Below, one piece after another: positions 23,686 through 32,380 of a stretch of DNA of 32,380 bases. A program made the position numbers and the translations under genes. The stretch's first letter is position 1; each line of letters begins with the position of its first letter. The notes under the pieces were generated by a model. It saw only the letters and a program-made list of their open reading frames with translations. It searched no databases and was not told the origin of the DNA. Source of the stretch: Burkholderiales bacterium (GTDB lineage: Bacteria; Pseudomonadota; Gammaproteobacteria; Burkholderiales; Burkholderiaceae_A); contig JAURFZ010000002.1 in NCBI GenBank assembly GCA_030834045.1, positions 1 through 32,380 on the forward strand. The letters are read 5' to 3'.

Positions 23686-25296
23686 CTAAGCGGCTTGCCG
23701 AATAAGGTCTGCCGCCTTCTCACCCATCATCATGGCGGCAGCGTTGGTGTTTCCCGAGACCAGAGTTGGCATCACCGAGCAGTCCACCACCCGCAGGCCT
23801 TCAAGTCCTCGAACCTTTAACTCTGGATCCACCACAGCCATCTCATCCTGGCCCATTTTGCAGGTACCCGAGGGGTGAAAAATAGTTGCGCCGCTTTCGC
23901 GGCAGAAATCGAGAATGTCATCGTCCGAGGCTCTCTGAATTCCTGGCTTAAGCTCCTCTTGCGTGTAATTGGCCATGGGCTGAGTCTGCGATAACTGCCG
24001 CGCGTACTTCACCGAGGCAATGGCGCATTGACGATCGATGGGATGCGTTAAGTAGTTAGCCTTCATGCTAGGACGCTCCCGCGCATCCGGGGCTATGGCA
24101 TGAACCGAGCCTCGTGAGTAAGGCCGCAGCTGACAGACACTAAAAGTAAAGCCTGGGAAAGGATGCGGCTTTGCACCAGCCATATCGGCCGAAAGGGTTG
24201 CGAAGTGAAACTGAATATCAGGCCTGTTCGAAGGGTCGGTAACGCCTGGCAAGACCTTGGTGAAGAGCCCGCCTTGATTAATACCAACCCCAAGGGGCCC
24301 CCCGCCTGAAAGAAGCCACTGCAGTCCCATCTTCACGGTGCGCAGCGGGCTGCGGAGATCGTCATTGGTTGTGATGGGTTTTTTGCAGCGGAACAAGAGA
24401 CGGAACTGAAGATGGTCTTGCAGGTTTTCACCAACCCCCGGTAGATGATGAACAACAGGAATACCAAGGGCCTGCAGGCGATCGGCCTGGCCAACACCTG
24501 AACACTCCAGTAGCTGGGGGCTCTGAATGGCACCAGCAGAAAGAATAACTTCTTTACGAACACGAACCTGACGGCGCACACCTTTTTGTTCGAACTCCAC
24601 ACCAACGGCCTTCTTGCCTTCAAACAATACGCGAGTGGCCATGGCATGGGTAAGAACCTGAAGGTTGGTTCGGCTGCGTGCTGGCTTCAAATAGGCAACT
24701 GCTGTGCTTGAACGCCATCCGCGTTTGGTAAAGAGCTGGTAGTAGCCTACGCCCTCTTGTTGGCCATTATTGAAGTCGGCATTGCGCGGAACCCCTAAGG
24801 AGTTTGCGCCCGAAATAATGGCCTCCATAAGCTCGTGCTTGTTGGCAATGTCGGAGCAATACACGGGACCACTGCCGCCATGGGTTTCCGAGGCGCCGCG
24901 CGAATTGTTCTCAAACTTCTTGAAGTAAGGAAGAACGTCCGACCAAGACCAGCCAGGGCAGCCCTGAGCCTGCCAGTCGTCGTAGTCTTGTGGCTGCCCG
25001 CGCACATAGACAAGTCCATTAATGGAGGAGGACCCACCAAGGGTTTTACCACGAGGCCAATAGACCTTGCGCCCCTTCATCTCCGGCTCGGGGTCGGTCT
25101 CAAACATCCAGTTGTAAACGGGGTTGAACATGGTCTTGGCATAGCCAATAGGAATGTGAATCCATAGGTAGTTATCGGGCGGTCCTGCCTCGAGCAAAAC
25201 CACATTGGTTCGTCCGTCTTCCGAAAGACGGTTTGCAACCACGCAGCCGGAACTTCCCGCGCCTACCACCAGGTAGTCCGTTTCAGTTATGTCCAT
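23686..25296 (-). CDS. GMC-family FAD alcohol dehydrogenase (choline dehydrogenase-like; isethionate dehydrogenase candidate)
   Basis: A 536-residue GMC oxidoreductase of full length. The FAD motif is VVGAGSSGCVVANRL (10-24) with the paired Glu in LLEAGP. GMC signature 1 is in RGKTLGGSSSINGLVYVRG and signature 2 in GAIQSPQLLECSGVG. The active-site His is H474 (FHPSGTCKMG), followed by the C-terminal GNTNAAAMMMGE. IseJ, the isethionate dehydrogenase of Cupriavidus, belongs to this group and in marine bacteria is next to a TRAP transporter (iseKLM). Here too the gene lies 6 nt after a TRAP large-subunit gene. It would then give sulfoacetaldehyde for Xsc. Choline oxidation is less likely because no betaine aldehyde dehydrogenase is near. 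The family is firm; the substrate is inferred. Confidence 0.88.
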   Translation of the reverse strand: MDITETDYLVVGAGSSGCVVANRLSEDGRTNVVLLEAGPPDNYLWIHIPIGYAKTMFNPVYNWMFETDPEPEMKGRKVYWPRGKTLGGSSSINGLVYVRGQPQDYDDWQAQGCPGWSWSDVLPYFKKFENNSRGASETHGGSGPVYCSDIANKHELMEAIISGANSLGVPRNADFNNGQQEGVGYYQLFTKRGWRSSTAVAYLKPARSRTNLQVLTHAMATRVLFEGKKAVGVEFEQKGVRRQVRVRKEVILSAGAIQSPQLLECSGVGQADRLQALGIPVVHHLPGVGENLQDHLQFRLLFRCKKPITTNDDLRSPLRTVKMGLQWLLSGGGPLGVGINQGGLFTKVLPGVTDPSNRPDIQFHFATLSADMAGAKPHPFPGFTFSVCQLRPYSRGSVHAIAPDARERPSMKANYLTHPIDRQCAIASVKYARQLSQTQPMANYTQEELKPGIQRASDDDILDFCRESGATIFHPSGTCKMGQDEMAVVDPELKVRGLEGLRVVDCSVMPTLVSGNTNAAAMMMGEKAADLIRQAA

Positions 25297-25302
25297 TTAC
25301 GC

Positions 25303-26622
25303 CTACTCGCCTTCAAGTAAACGAGGCAACCACAGCACAAGGTCTGGGAAGGCCACAATAATGACGAGCCCCACCAACTGCAGCCCCATGAACTGCAACA
25401 TACCTCTGTAGATCTGACCCAAGTCCCATTCAGGGACCACTCCCTTTAAAAAGTAGGCCGACATTGCCACCGGAGGCGAAAGCCACGCCGTCTGCAGACA
25501 GACGGCTACCAAAATACCAAACCAGACCAGATCAAAGCCAAGCTTGTCAATAATGGGTACGACAAAAGGCACAACAATGAGAATAATCGGAACCCACTCC
25601 AGTGGCCAGGCCAATAAAAAGATGCCAATCATGATGACGGCAAGCAACAGGTAAGGGTTTATTTCAAGGCTTATTAGCCACTCGGTAATGGCGCTTGGTG
25701 TTCCTAGACGCGCAAAGACAGCCCCAAAGAAGTTGGAGGCGGCAACCAAGAACAGAATAAGCACCGTAATCTGCAAGGTCTTAATAAGCGAATCGCGAAA
25801 GACGGTGTAGTTGAGCTTGCGGTAGGCAAGGGTTAGCAAAAGCGAACCCACCGCACCACAGGCTGCACCCTCGGTGGGCGTTGCAAAGCCAAACATAATG
25901 CTGCCCAAGGCCGATAGAACGAGGGCTGCAGGGGGAACCAGGCCTTTAAAAAACTCCACCCAGACCTTACGACGATCGTCAATAATGGCGTCGCCCTCAA
26001 GGGGTGGCCCTAGCGATGGGTTAATTGCGCAACGCAGCATGGCGTAGCCCGTAAAAAGCGTCGCAAGCAGAAGGCCCGGTACAACGGCGGCAGTAAACAA
26101 GGTTGTCACCGGCACTTCAAGAATCGGGCCCATGACCACCAACATAATGGAAGGCGGAATGAGAATACCGAGCGTGCCGCCCGCAGCAATAAGGCCTGCA
26201 GACATCTGCACATCGTACTTCGAGCGAATCATGGACTTGCCCGCCATGATTCCAAGAATGGTTACCGAGGCCCCAACAATACCCGTGGCAGCGGCAAAAA
26301 TGGTGGCGACAAACATCACGGCTAAATAAAGGGAACCCCTCAGGCGAGCAAGAAGCTGCTGGCAAGAGTCAAAGAGCCGTTCCATTAAATTAGCCTTCTC
26401 CATCATGATGCCCATAAAGACAAACAGGGGAACCGCCGTAAGGGTCTGCTCCATCATGGTGGAGTAGAACTGCAGGGTCATCTGATAGAAGACGAGCTCC
26501 CCAAAGCCCCAATAGCCAAAAGAAATTCCTAGAAAGATAAGAAGAAACGAGATGGGATAGCCAATAAAGATTCCGACCAGCATGGCCAGAATCATCAGCC
26601 CACCAATAATCTCTGGAGACAT
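25303..26622 (-). CDS. TRAP transporter large permease, DctM family
   Basis: A 439-residue protein with about twelve membrane helices, the ion-coupled translocation subunit of a TRAP system. Family stretches include PLFVFMGIMMEKANL, GILIPPSIMLVVMGP and ATPTEGAACGAVGSLLL. The ATG at 26622 overlaps the DctQ stop as TGATG, with AAGGAAGG upstream; the GTG three codons earlier is less likely. It is co-transcribed with dctP/dctQ upstream and the GMC gene downstream. Equivalent genes are hpsM (DHPS) or iseM (isethionate) in known sulfonate clusters; position between the two enzyme sets does not decide which. Confidence 0.93.
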   Translation of the reverse strand: MSPEIIGGLMILAMLVGIFIGYPISFLLIFLGISFGYWGFGELVFYQMTLQFYSTMMEQTLTAVPLFVFMGIMMEKANLMERLFDSCQQLLARLRGSLYLAVMFVATIFAAATGIVGASVTILGIMAGKSMIRSKYDVQMSAGLIAAGGTLGILIPPSIMLVVMGPILEVPVTTLFTAAVVPGLLLATLFTGYAMLRCAINPSLGPPLEGDAIIDDRRKVWVEFFKGLVPPAALVLSALGSIMFGFATPTEGAACGAVGSLLLTLAYRKLNYTVFRDSLIKTLQITVLILFLVAASNFFGAVFARLGTPSAITEWLISLEINPYLLLAVIMIGIFLLAWPLEWVPIILIVVPFVVPIIDKLGFDLVWFGILVAVCLQTAWLSPPVAMSAYFLKGVVPEWDLGQIYRGMLQFMGLQLVGLVIIVAFPDLVLWLPRLLEGE

Positions 26623-27218
26623 CAGGCCCACCTTCCTTGGCGATAGGCATAAATCGCCTTAAGCAGCTCAGAGATACCTTGGATCATTAAAAAAAGAATG
26701 CCTACAGGTAGTGCTGCTTTGATGGGGCCGAGATAGGGCATCCACGTGGTATCCATGCCGCGCTCGCCATTCTCAATTGCCTTCCATGCCCATTCGGTCG
26801 ACACCCAAATGGCAATAAGCATGGCCGGCAGAAAAAGGAAGACATACATGGTGATGTCTACCATGGCCTGGGTACGCACAGACCAGTTGCGGTAAAGAAA
26901 GTCGGAGCGAATATGCACGCCTTTTTGCAGGGCATAACCGGCGCCAATCATAAACATGGCGCCATAAAGCATTCGTGAAATGTCGTAAGCCCAGTCTGTG
27001 GGCGCGGTAAAGGCATAGCGCACGAAAATTTCGTAGGCCATTGCAAGCATAAGTGGCAAGGTGAGCCAGGCAATAATTTCGCCAACACGAATGCTAAAAC
27101 CATCAATTCGACGAATGGTTTTTTGCATCCATTCGGGCATATCGCTAGGAAGGTCGATGGTGTCGGACCGCCGAGACGCAATCATCTCGTCGGAGCGCAT
27201 ATCAATGGGATCGCTCAT
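26622..27218 (-). CDS. TRAP transporter small permease, DctQ family
   Basis: A 198-residue small TRAP membrane subunit with four hydrophobic helices. The DctQ-type TM2 region AYEIFVRYAFTAPTDWAYDI precedes a His/Arg stretch, KGVHIRSDFLYRNW. The roughly 45-residue N-terminal extension is hydrophilic and a little longer than usual. It forms the membrane complex with the DctM protein whose gene overlaps it. It lies 88 nt after dctP, a gap that contains a GC-rich hairpin. Confidence 0.9.
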   Translation of the reverse strand: MSDPIDMRSDEMIASRRSDTIDLPSDMPEWMQKTIRRIDGFSIRVGEIIAWLTLPLMLAMAYEIFVRYAFTAPTDWAYDISRMLYGAMFMIGAGYALQKGVHIRSDFLYRNWSVRTQAMVDITMYVFLFLPAMLIAIWVSTEWAWKAIENGERGMDTTWMPYLGPIKAALPVGILFLMIQGISELLKAIYAYRQGRWA

Positions 27219-27259
27219 GGGCTCAAATAAAAAAGTTGGGGTTGTGAAGAAGAAACAGC

Positions 27260-27285
27260 CGGGCCCGATCAGCTGAAAGGGCCCG
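27260..27285 (-). terminator. GC-rich hairpin between dctP and dctQ (likely partial terminator)
   Basis: A perfect 7-bp GC stem (27260-27266 with 27279-27285) and a 12-nt loop. On the transcribed minus strand it is followed by GCTGTTTCTTCTTC, a broken pyrimidine run. It sits just after the binding-protein stop. It probably lets some polymerase pass and stabilises the upstream message, so that the binding protein is made in excess over the permease. Confidence 0.55.
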
Positions 27286-27306
27286 ACTTCTTACAAAGAA
27301 ACAGTT

Positions 27307-28452
27307 TTACTTCTTAGCCTTCTTTTGCTGAGCCGCCAGGACGTCCGCATAGGCCCCAGTAATTCCAGCATTTGCCTTTTGAGCACCTGCCCAGAAGGGG
27401 ATAGCCTGCTCAGCAAAGGCCTTTTGGCTCTCCCACACGGTCTTGAAAAATGCGTTTTCAGCCGAGTTCTTCTCAAAGGTCTTCATAGCTGCAGCGCTGT
27501 ACTCTTTAAAGTAGTCGGCCGGAGTGTCGTGAAGCTGAACCCCGTGCTTTGTTGTTAGCTCATGCAAAGCCTTGCCGTTTTCAAGAATCCGGTAGCTTAA
27601 TGACTTCATGAGTGCTGCATTACCTGCAACCTCAATGGCCTTACGCTGTCGGTCCGTCATTTTCTTCCAGACATCACCGTTAATGTAAAGGTCGGCATTC
27701 ACGACGTTCTGGTGCAAGCCCTGAAGGTAATAATGCTTTAGAGCCTTATGGAATCCAAAGGTCATGTCAGGCTTTGGGCAGCACCACTCGGCAGCATCAA
27801 TAACACCTTTTTGTAAGGCTGGCAGAATATCACCACCGCCCATGGCAACCGAGGCAACGCCGATGTCTTTGTAAAGCTGCCCTGGAATTCCAGGAGGTGT
27901 GCGGAACCGAAGCTTACGAAAGTCAGCCATGCTCTTGATGGGCTTTTTAAACCAGCCAAGAGCCTCTGGGCCAACGGGCTGAAGCATGATGCCCTTGACA
28001 TTCATGTTCATCTCTTTCCAGAGCTGGTCATAGAGCTTTTGGCCACCGCCATACTGAAACCATGAGAGCCAAGCGAAGTTGTCAAGACCGACACCTGCAC
28101 CTGCCGAAGGCGAACCAAAGAGTGTGGCCGCAGGGTGCTTACCCGACCAGTAGTGAGTCCAGGCAAAGCCACCCTCGATCAGGCCCTTGTCTACGGCATC
28201 AAGGGTATCGGCCACTGCCACAATGGCGCCAGCGGGCAGTACCTCAAAGGTGACGGTGCCGTCGGTCAGCGCCGAGACGTCGCTGGCGAAATCTTTCAGC
28301 ATAGTGATTTCGTCGGCCGAGGTTGGAATCACGGATTGGACTCGAATCTTCACGCTGGGGTCCGCCGCCAAAACAGCCTGCGGTGCGCTTGCTAGCCCCA
28401 GCAGGCTTGCGCATGCTAAGGCCGTTGTGAATCGGCGTGTCAAAATGTTCAT
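27307..28452 (-). CDS. TRAP transporter substrate-binding protein, DctP family
   Basis: A 381-residue periplasmic binding protein. The signal peptide is MNILTRRFTTALACASLLGL plus SAPQAVLA, with a cut after about residue 29. The mature part has the DctP fold with the usual ligand-Arg stretch KLRFRTPPGIPG. Further along are GGGDILPALQKGVIDAAEWCCP and an Asn-rich NVVNADLYING. GAGGAG lies 8-9 nt upstream of the ATG. The Arg that pairs with the carboxylate in TRAP ligands could equally hold a sulfonate. It is first of the dctP-dctQ-dctM-GMC set and follows the hpsNOP-like genes after a 152-nt gap, so it may have its own promoter. DHPS and isethionate are the leading ligand candidates. Confidence 0.92.
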   Translation of the reverse strand: MNILTRRFTTALACASLLGLASAPQAVLAADPSVKIRVQSVIPTSADEITMLKDFASDVSALTDGTVTFEVLPAGAIVAVADTLDAVDKGLIEGGFAWTHYWSGKHPAATLFGSPSAGAGVGLDNFAWLSWFQYGGGQKLYDQLWKEMNMNVKGIMLQPVGPEALGWFKKPIKSMADFRKLRFRTPPGIPGQLYKDIGVASVAMGGGDILPALQKGVIDAAEWCCPKPDMTFGFHKALKHYYLQGLHQNVVNADLYINGDVWKKMTDRQRKAIEVAGNAALMKSLSYRILENGKALHELTTKHGVQLHDTPADYFKEYSAAAMKTFEKNSAENAFFKTVWESQKAFAEQAIPFWAGAQKANAGITGAYADVLAAQQKKAKK

Positions 28453-28604
28453 ACAGTTGATCTCCTCATTTGTTATAAAAAAATCGAAACAGCTTTACCA
28501 GCTACTAAATCGAATTCCACTTACACACCATACCGCCAGTACCCCCAACTCGTAACCCCCAAAGCCTAGTCGTTAGCCCTAGGTCAGTCTCTATTTCTAA
28601 ACAT
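28453..28604 (-). promoter_or_regulatory. Intergenic region upstream of the TRAP genes
   Basis: A 152-nt gap that probably holds a promoter for dctPQM-GMC. Besides the GAGGAG ribosome site, it shows a direct repeat (minus strand TTGGGGGT twice, plus coordinates 28541-28548 and 28555-28562, 14-bp period). It also has a CCTAG-9-CTAGG inverted repeat (28565-28583). I do not see convincing -35/-10 hexamers. Either repeat could be an activator or operator site. Confidence 0.4.
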
Positions 28605-29609
28605 TTACGGACAAAGTAGAACCTTGGGTGATGCCGTTTTACCCTGGTCCAGATCTTCAAAGGCTTTTGCTCCATCTTTAAGCGGTCGGACATCCAACCA
28701 GTCAAGCGATCCAAAATCGCCACGGTCGAGTTGTTCAACCGTTTTTCGTAGGTCTTCCATGGTGTAGGTGTAGGTGCCAAGCAGAGTAATTTCGGCCAGG
28801 GTGAGCTTGCGCATGTCAATTTCACTTGCCCAGTCCTGCAGCCCAATATGCATCACCACACCCCCCGGAGCGACCGCCTCAAGGTCCATAAGACGTGTCT
28901 TTGCCGAGCCAACAGCATCAATTACCAAGTCGTAGGCGGCGGGCTCAATGGACTGCTCAATGGGATTTAGAAGATCGGCTCGGACATGCCTTTGAAGGGT
29001 CTCGCGACGCAGGGCGTTGGTCTCTGCAACGGTTAAGTTAGTCGCTCCTTTGTGCACAAGAAGCAGCGCTGAAAGTATGCCAATGGCCCCACCACCAACA
29101 ACGAGGACTCGGCTGTCTGACAGGGGTGTGACCAGGCTCTTTAAGGCCAGCTCAACGGCGTGAACAGCCGTGGCAGCAGGTTCGGTTAAGGCAGCATGCG
29201 TGGTGAGTAAAGAGTCTGGAATGGCAATAAGACTTGCCCCAGGAATTGACATTTGCTCGGCAAAAGCACCCGGGCGCGTCATTCCTACCATGGTGCGATT
29301 GGAGCAGAGGTTGTCACGGCCTTGTTCGCAGTATTTGCAATGGCCACAGACAATTAAGGGGTTGCCCGTAACCCTCTGGCCAACCTTCCAGAGCTTGGAC
29401 TGGCTCTGTAAAACCTTGCCTGCAAACTCATGGCCCAGGATAAGGCCCGGTTTTCGACGCGGGTCGTGGCCATGGTAGGCATGCATATCGGAGCCACAAA
29501 TACCCACAGCCTCAATCCCTATAACCACCTCTTGCGATTCAAGGCTTGGGGGGGTTGTCATCTGCAGGGCCATCTGATTGGGCCCCGTATAAAAAAGTGC
29601 CTGCATCAT
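28605..29609 (-). CDS. Zinc-dependent alcohol dehydrogenase (MDR), hpsP/hpsO-like DHPS 2-dehydrogenase candidate
   Basis: A 334-residue medium-chain dehydrogenase. Catalytic zinc residues are in [11 protein letters not shown] and ILGHEFAG. The four structural-zinc cysteines are in [15 protein letters not shown]. The Rossmann motif is [15 protein letters not shown]. Its ATG overlaps the SDR stop by 4 nt. In Cupriavidus and Ruegeria DHPS clusters, HpsO and HpsP are two dehydrogenases that interconvert DHPS enantiomers through the 2-keto compound, so that HpsN can act on the R form. An SDR plus an MDR after hpsN match that set. I do not assign which of the two names applies. Threonine/sorbitol-type dehydrogenase would be the generic label. 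Confidence 0.85.
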   Translation of the reverse strand: MMQALFYTGPNQMALQMTTPPSLESQEVVIGIEAVGICGSDMHAYHGHDPRRKPGLILGHEFAGKVLQSQSKLWKVGQRVTGNPLIVCGHCKYCEQGRDNLCSNRTMVGMTRPGAFAEQMSIPGASLIAIPDSLLTTHAALTEPAATAVHAVELALKSLVTPLSDSRVLVVGGGAIGILSALLLVHKGATNLTVAETNALRRETLQRHVRADLLNPIEQSIEPAAYDLVIDAVGSAKTRLMDLEAVAPGGVVMHIGLQDWASEIDMRKLTLAEITLLGTYTYTMEDLRKTVEQLDRGDFGSLDWLDVRPLKDGAKAFEDLDQGKTASPKVLLCP

Positions 29610-30379
29610 TTTGCTGTGTACCCTCCGTCAATCATGATGGTCTGACCGGTGATGTAGGCAGAGCCCGGCGAGGCAAGAAAGACGGTCAGACCATCAAGGT
29701 CTTCCAGTCTTCCATTGCGGCCGATGGCTGTGCGCTGCGCATGCTCGTTAGCAAGCGAGGCATCTGCAAAAACAGGCTCTGTTAGTTCCGTTGGGAAAAA
29801 GCCTGGGCCAATTGCATTGCAGGTAACACCATGCGGCGACCAGCGCTGGGCGATGGCGCGGGTAAGCTGAATAATTCCGCCCTTGCCTGCTCCATAGGGA
29901 GCGCTGTTTGCAAAAGCGCGCCAGGATTGAAGCGAGGCAATATTAATAATGCGGCCGTAGCCCTGCTTTTGCATACCGGGCGCGATGGCCTGAGTTAGAA
30001 AAAAGGGCACCGATAAATGCAGGCAGAGTTGCATGCGCCAAGATTCGGGCGTTACCTGTTCAAAAGGCTCGCGAAGATTGACCCCGGCCGCATTCACCAC
30101 AATAGCCAAATCTGCAAACTGCTTGGTTAGTTGCAAGCCAATCTCGGGAAGCTTGGACTCGTCGGATAAATCGGCGACTACAACATCGGCCTTTACGCCA
30201 AGGGCCTGTAGACTTCCTGCTGTTTCTTGAAGTGCCGATGCTCGCCGGGCCAAAAGCACAATATCGGCACCTGCCCTGGCAAGTGCCGCTGCCATGTGCC
30301 GGCCCAGTCCCGAGCTTGCGCCTGTTACCAAGGCTCGGCGCCCCTTTAACGAGAAAAGTCCCGTGAGTGAGTCTGTCAC
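29606..30379 (-). CDS. Short-chain dehydrogenase/reductase, hpsO/hpsP-like DHPS 2-dehydrogenase candidate
   Basis: A 257-residue classical SDR: cofactor motif TGASSGLG (18-25), NAAG, catalytic Ser in INIASLQSW, YxxxK as YGAGK, and the C-terminal [12 protein letters not shown]. The start is a GTG at 30379; no ATG lies upstream in frame before a stop. It is 73 nt downstream of hpsN and overlaps the MDR gene. It is thought to work with the MDR enzyme to epimerise DHPS for HpsN; the gluconate 5-dehydrogenase-like subgroup is the generic alternative. Confidence 0.85.
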   Translation of the reverse strand: MTDSLTGLFSLKGRRALVTGASSGLGRHMAAALARAGADIVLLARRASALQETAGSLQALGVKADVVVADLSDESKLPEIGLQLTKQFADLAIVVNAAGVNLREPFEQVTPESWRMQLCLHLSVPFFLTQAIAPGMQKQGYGRIINIASLQSWRAFANSAPYGAGKGGIIQLTRAIAQRWSPHGVTCNAIGPGFFPTELTEPVFADASLANEHAQRTAIGRNGRLEDLDGLTVFLASPGSAYITGQTIMIDGGYTAK

Positions 30380-30452
30380 AGGGGTTCCATAGGCAAGGAT
30401 AAGCGCCTCAAAAGCATGCCCCGGTTGTCATTGGAAACGATGGCCGTATGCC

Positions 30453-31766
<1,314 letters not shown>

Positions 31767-31973
31767 TCAAAAGACCTTTGTAAATAAGGTTTGGACCCCA
31801 GGCGGCTCTGCTTAAGAGCGCAGCCAATCGAGACTATCTACTCAATTAACTCATATAGATGACATGAGGGGCTATTCGTGCTTACCCTGAGAGATCTGGT
31901 TCGCTACGTTGCATGCTAAGTCGTGCAGCCAAATCCCCATCCCCCTGGTAAAGCGCCCTGAAAATCACGACAC
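31767..31973 (-). promoter_or_regulatory. Upstream region of hpsN with possible operator
   Basis: About 200 nt between the xsc terminator and hpsN, without a gene. An inverted repeat CTCAT-9-ATGAG (31850-31868) lies about 85 nt upstream of the hpsN ATG and may be a regulator site. A short GCTCT-5-AGAGC hairpin is at about 31805-31819. The promoter itself is expected here but I cannot place its hexamers with confidence. Confidence 0.4.
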
Positions 31974-32014
31974 CAAAAATAAAAAGTCCGACCAGAAAGA
32001 CTCTGACCGGACTT
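31974..32014 (-). terminator. Rho-independent terminator of xsc
   Basis: On the minus strand a stem of 7 bp (31984-31990 with 32008-32014), a symmetric AC/AC internal loop and a further 4 bp with a 5-nt loop are followed directly by TTTTTATTTTT (31975-31985 on the plus strand as A-run). It lies 75 nt after the xsc stop, ending that transcript before hpsN. Confidence 0.85.
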
Positions 32015-32088
32015 GCCCAGAACATGAAAGGGCGAGGGAAGAAACCTATGGGCTCGTTGCCAGAAAAGTAAGGGTCGAGGGGTCGGAC

Positions 32089-32380
32089 CTAGACGTAGTC
32101 CTTGTACTTATCAAGGAAACGCACGGGCTTGCTTAGGGCATCGCGACGGAAGGGGTCGCCAAGTTCGCGTGTGCAGAAGATTTCAACGACACAAGTTTTA
32201 CGCTGGTTCATCTGCATGTCCACTGCCTTTGTGAGGGCTAGGCCAACGTCTTCAAGCTTGTCCACCATGATGGCCTCGGCACCCATTGCCTTGGCAATGC
32301 CGGCAAAGCTTGGGCTCTCGAGCTCTTCTGCCACAAAACGTCGGCCGTAGAAGTCAACCTGGTTCTTCTTCTCGGCCCCC
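32089..32380 (-). CDS. xsc: Sulfoacetaldehyde acetyltransferase Xsc, C-terminal end only
   Basis: The last 96 codons of a gene whose start lies beyond the right edge. The visible end includes NQVDFYGRRFVAEELESPSF, IAKAMGAEAI, and the terminal CTRELGDPFRRDALSKP followed by VRFLDKYKDYV. This ending is characteristic of Xsc, a ThDP enzyme that turns sulfoacetaldehyde and phosphate into sulfite and acetyl phosphate. Ordinary acetolactate synthases do not end this way. It is the convergence point for taurine, isethionate, sulfoacetate and sulfopyruvate routes. Pta and SoeABC in the same window handle both of its products. Only the C-terminus is available, so the call depends on that one conserved block. 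Confidence 0.85.
   Translation of the reverse strand, partial: GAEKKNQVDFYGRRFVAEELESPSFAGIAKAMGAEAIMVDKLEDVGLALTKAVDMQMNQRKTCVVEIFCTRELGDPFRRDALSKPVRFLDKYKDYV

Noticed and set aside
23686-25296. Choline dehydrogenase betA of a glycine betaine pathway
   Set aside because: No betaine aldehyde dehydrogenase or betI regulator is nearby; context is sulfonate degradation.

Overview
This 32.4-kb window looks like one catabolic island of a Pseudomonadota bacterium. Gene families and moderate GC suggest Betaproteobacteria/Burkholderiales or a marine relative, but no rRNA or core marker is present to fix this. The theme is organosulfonate breakdown. The far right edge carries the C-terminus of sulfoacetaldehyde acetyltransferase (xsc). 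Next to it are a histidinol-dehydrogenase-like sulfopropanediol dehydrogenase (hpsN), an SDR and a Zn-alcohol dehydrogenase (hpsO/hpsP-like), a TRAP transporter, and a GMC flavoprotein of the kind that includes isethionate dehydrogenase. In the centre a plus-strand operon carries an IclR regulator, phosphate acetyltransferase (pta), soeABC-type sulfite dehydrogenase and an acyl-CoA ligase.

Layout: (1) 1-9.9 kb, minus strand: a ten-gene, tightly coupled operon. It reads two sulfolactate-dehydrogenase-like genes (slcC/comC-like), SDH-type Fe-S subunit, two membrane anchors, class I fumarase alpha and beta, SDH-type flavoprotein, TctA permease, and a ThDP-dependent decarboxylase-like enzyme cut by the window edge. 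(2) 10-15.5 kb: a cytoplasmic sulfatase divergent from a metallophosphoesterase with a large unknown C-terminal half, then TauE/SafE and a SulP permease lacking a STAS domain. (3) 15.7-23.5 kb, plus strand: iclR-pta-soeABC-ligase. (4) 23.7-32.4 kb, minus strand: xsc, terminator, then hpsN-SDR-ADH and TRAP-GMC.

How they may work together: DHPS (and probably isethionate) enter through the TRAP system and are oxidised to sulfolactate or sulfoacetaldehyde. Xsc releases sulfite and acetyl phosphate. Pta makes acetyl-CoA, SoeABC oxidises sulfite to sulfate, and TauE/SulP move the inorganic anions.

The most interesting part is the left operon. Its order of chemistries (SDH-like desaturation, fumarase-like hydration, 2-hydroxyacid oxidation, ThDP decarboxylation) is what would be needed to convert 3-sulfopropanoate, the sulfonate analogue of succinate, through sulfoacrylate, sulfolactate and sulfopyruvate to sulfoacetaldehyde, the Xsc substrate. 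The flavoprotein lacks the usual FAD-linking His and has a changed substrate-site TEG motif, so it is unlikely to be the housekeeping succinate dehydrogenase. This pathway is my inference; I know of no described pathway of this form.
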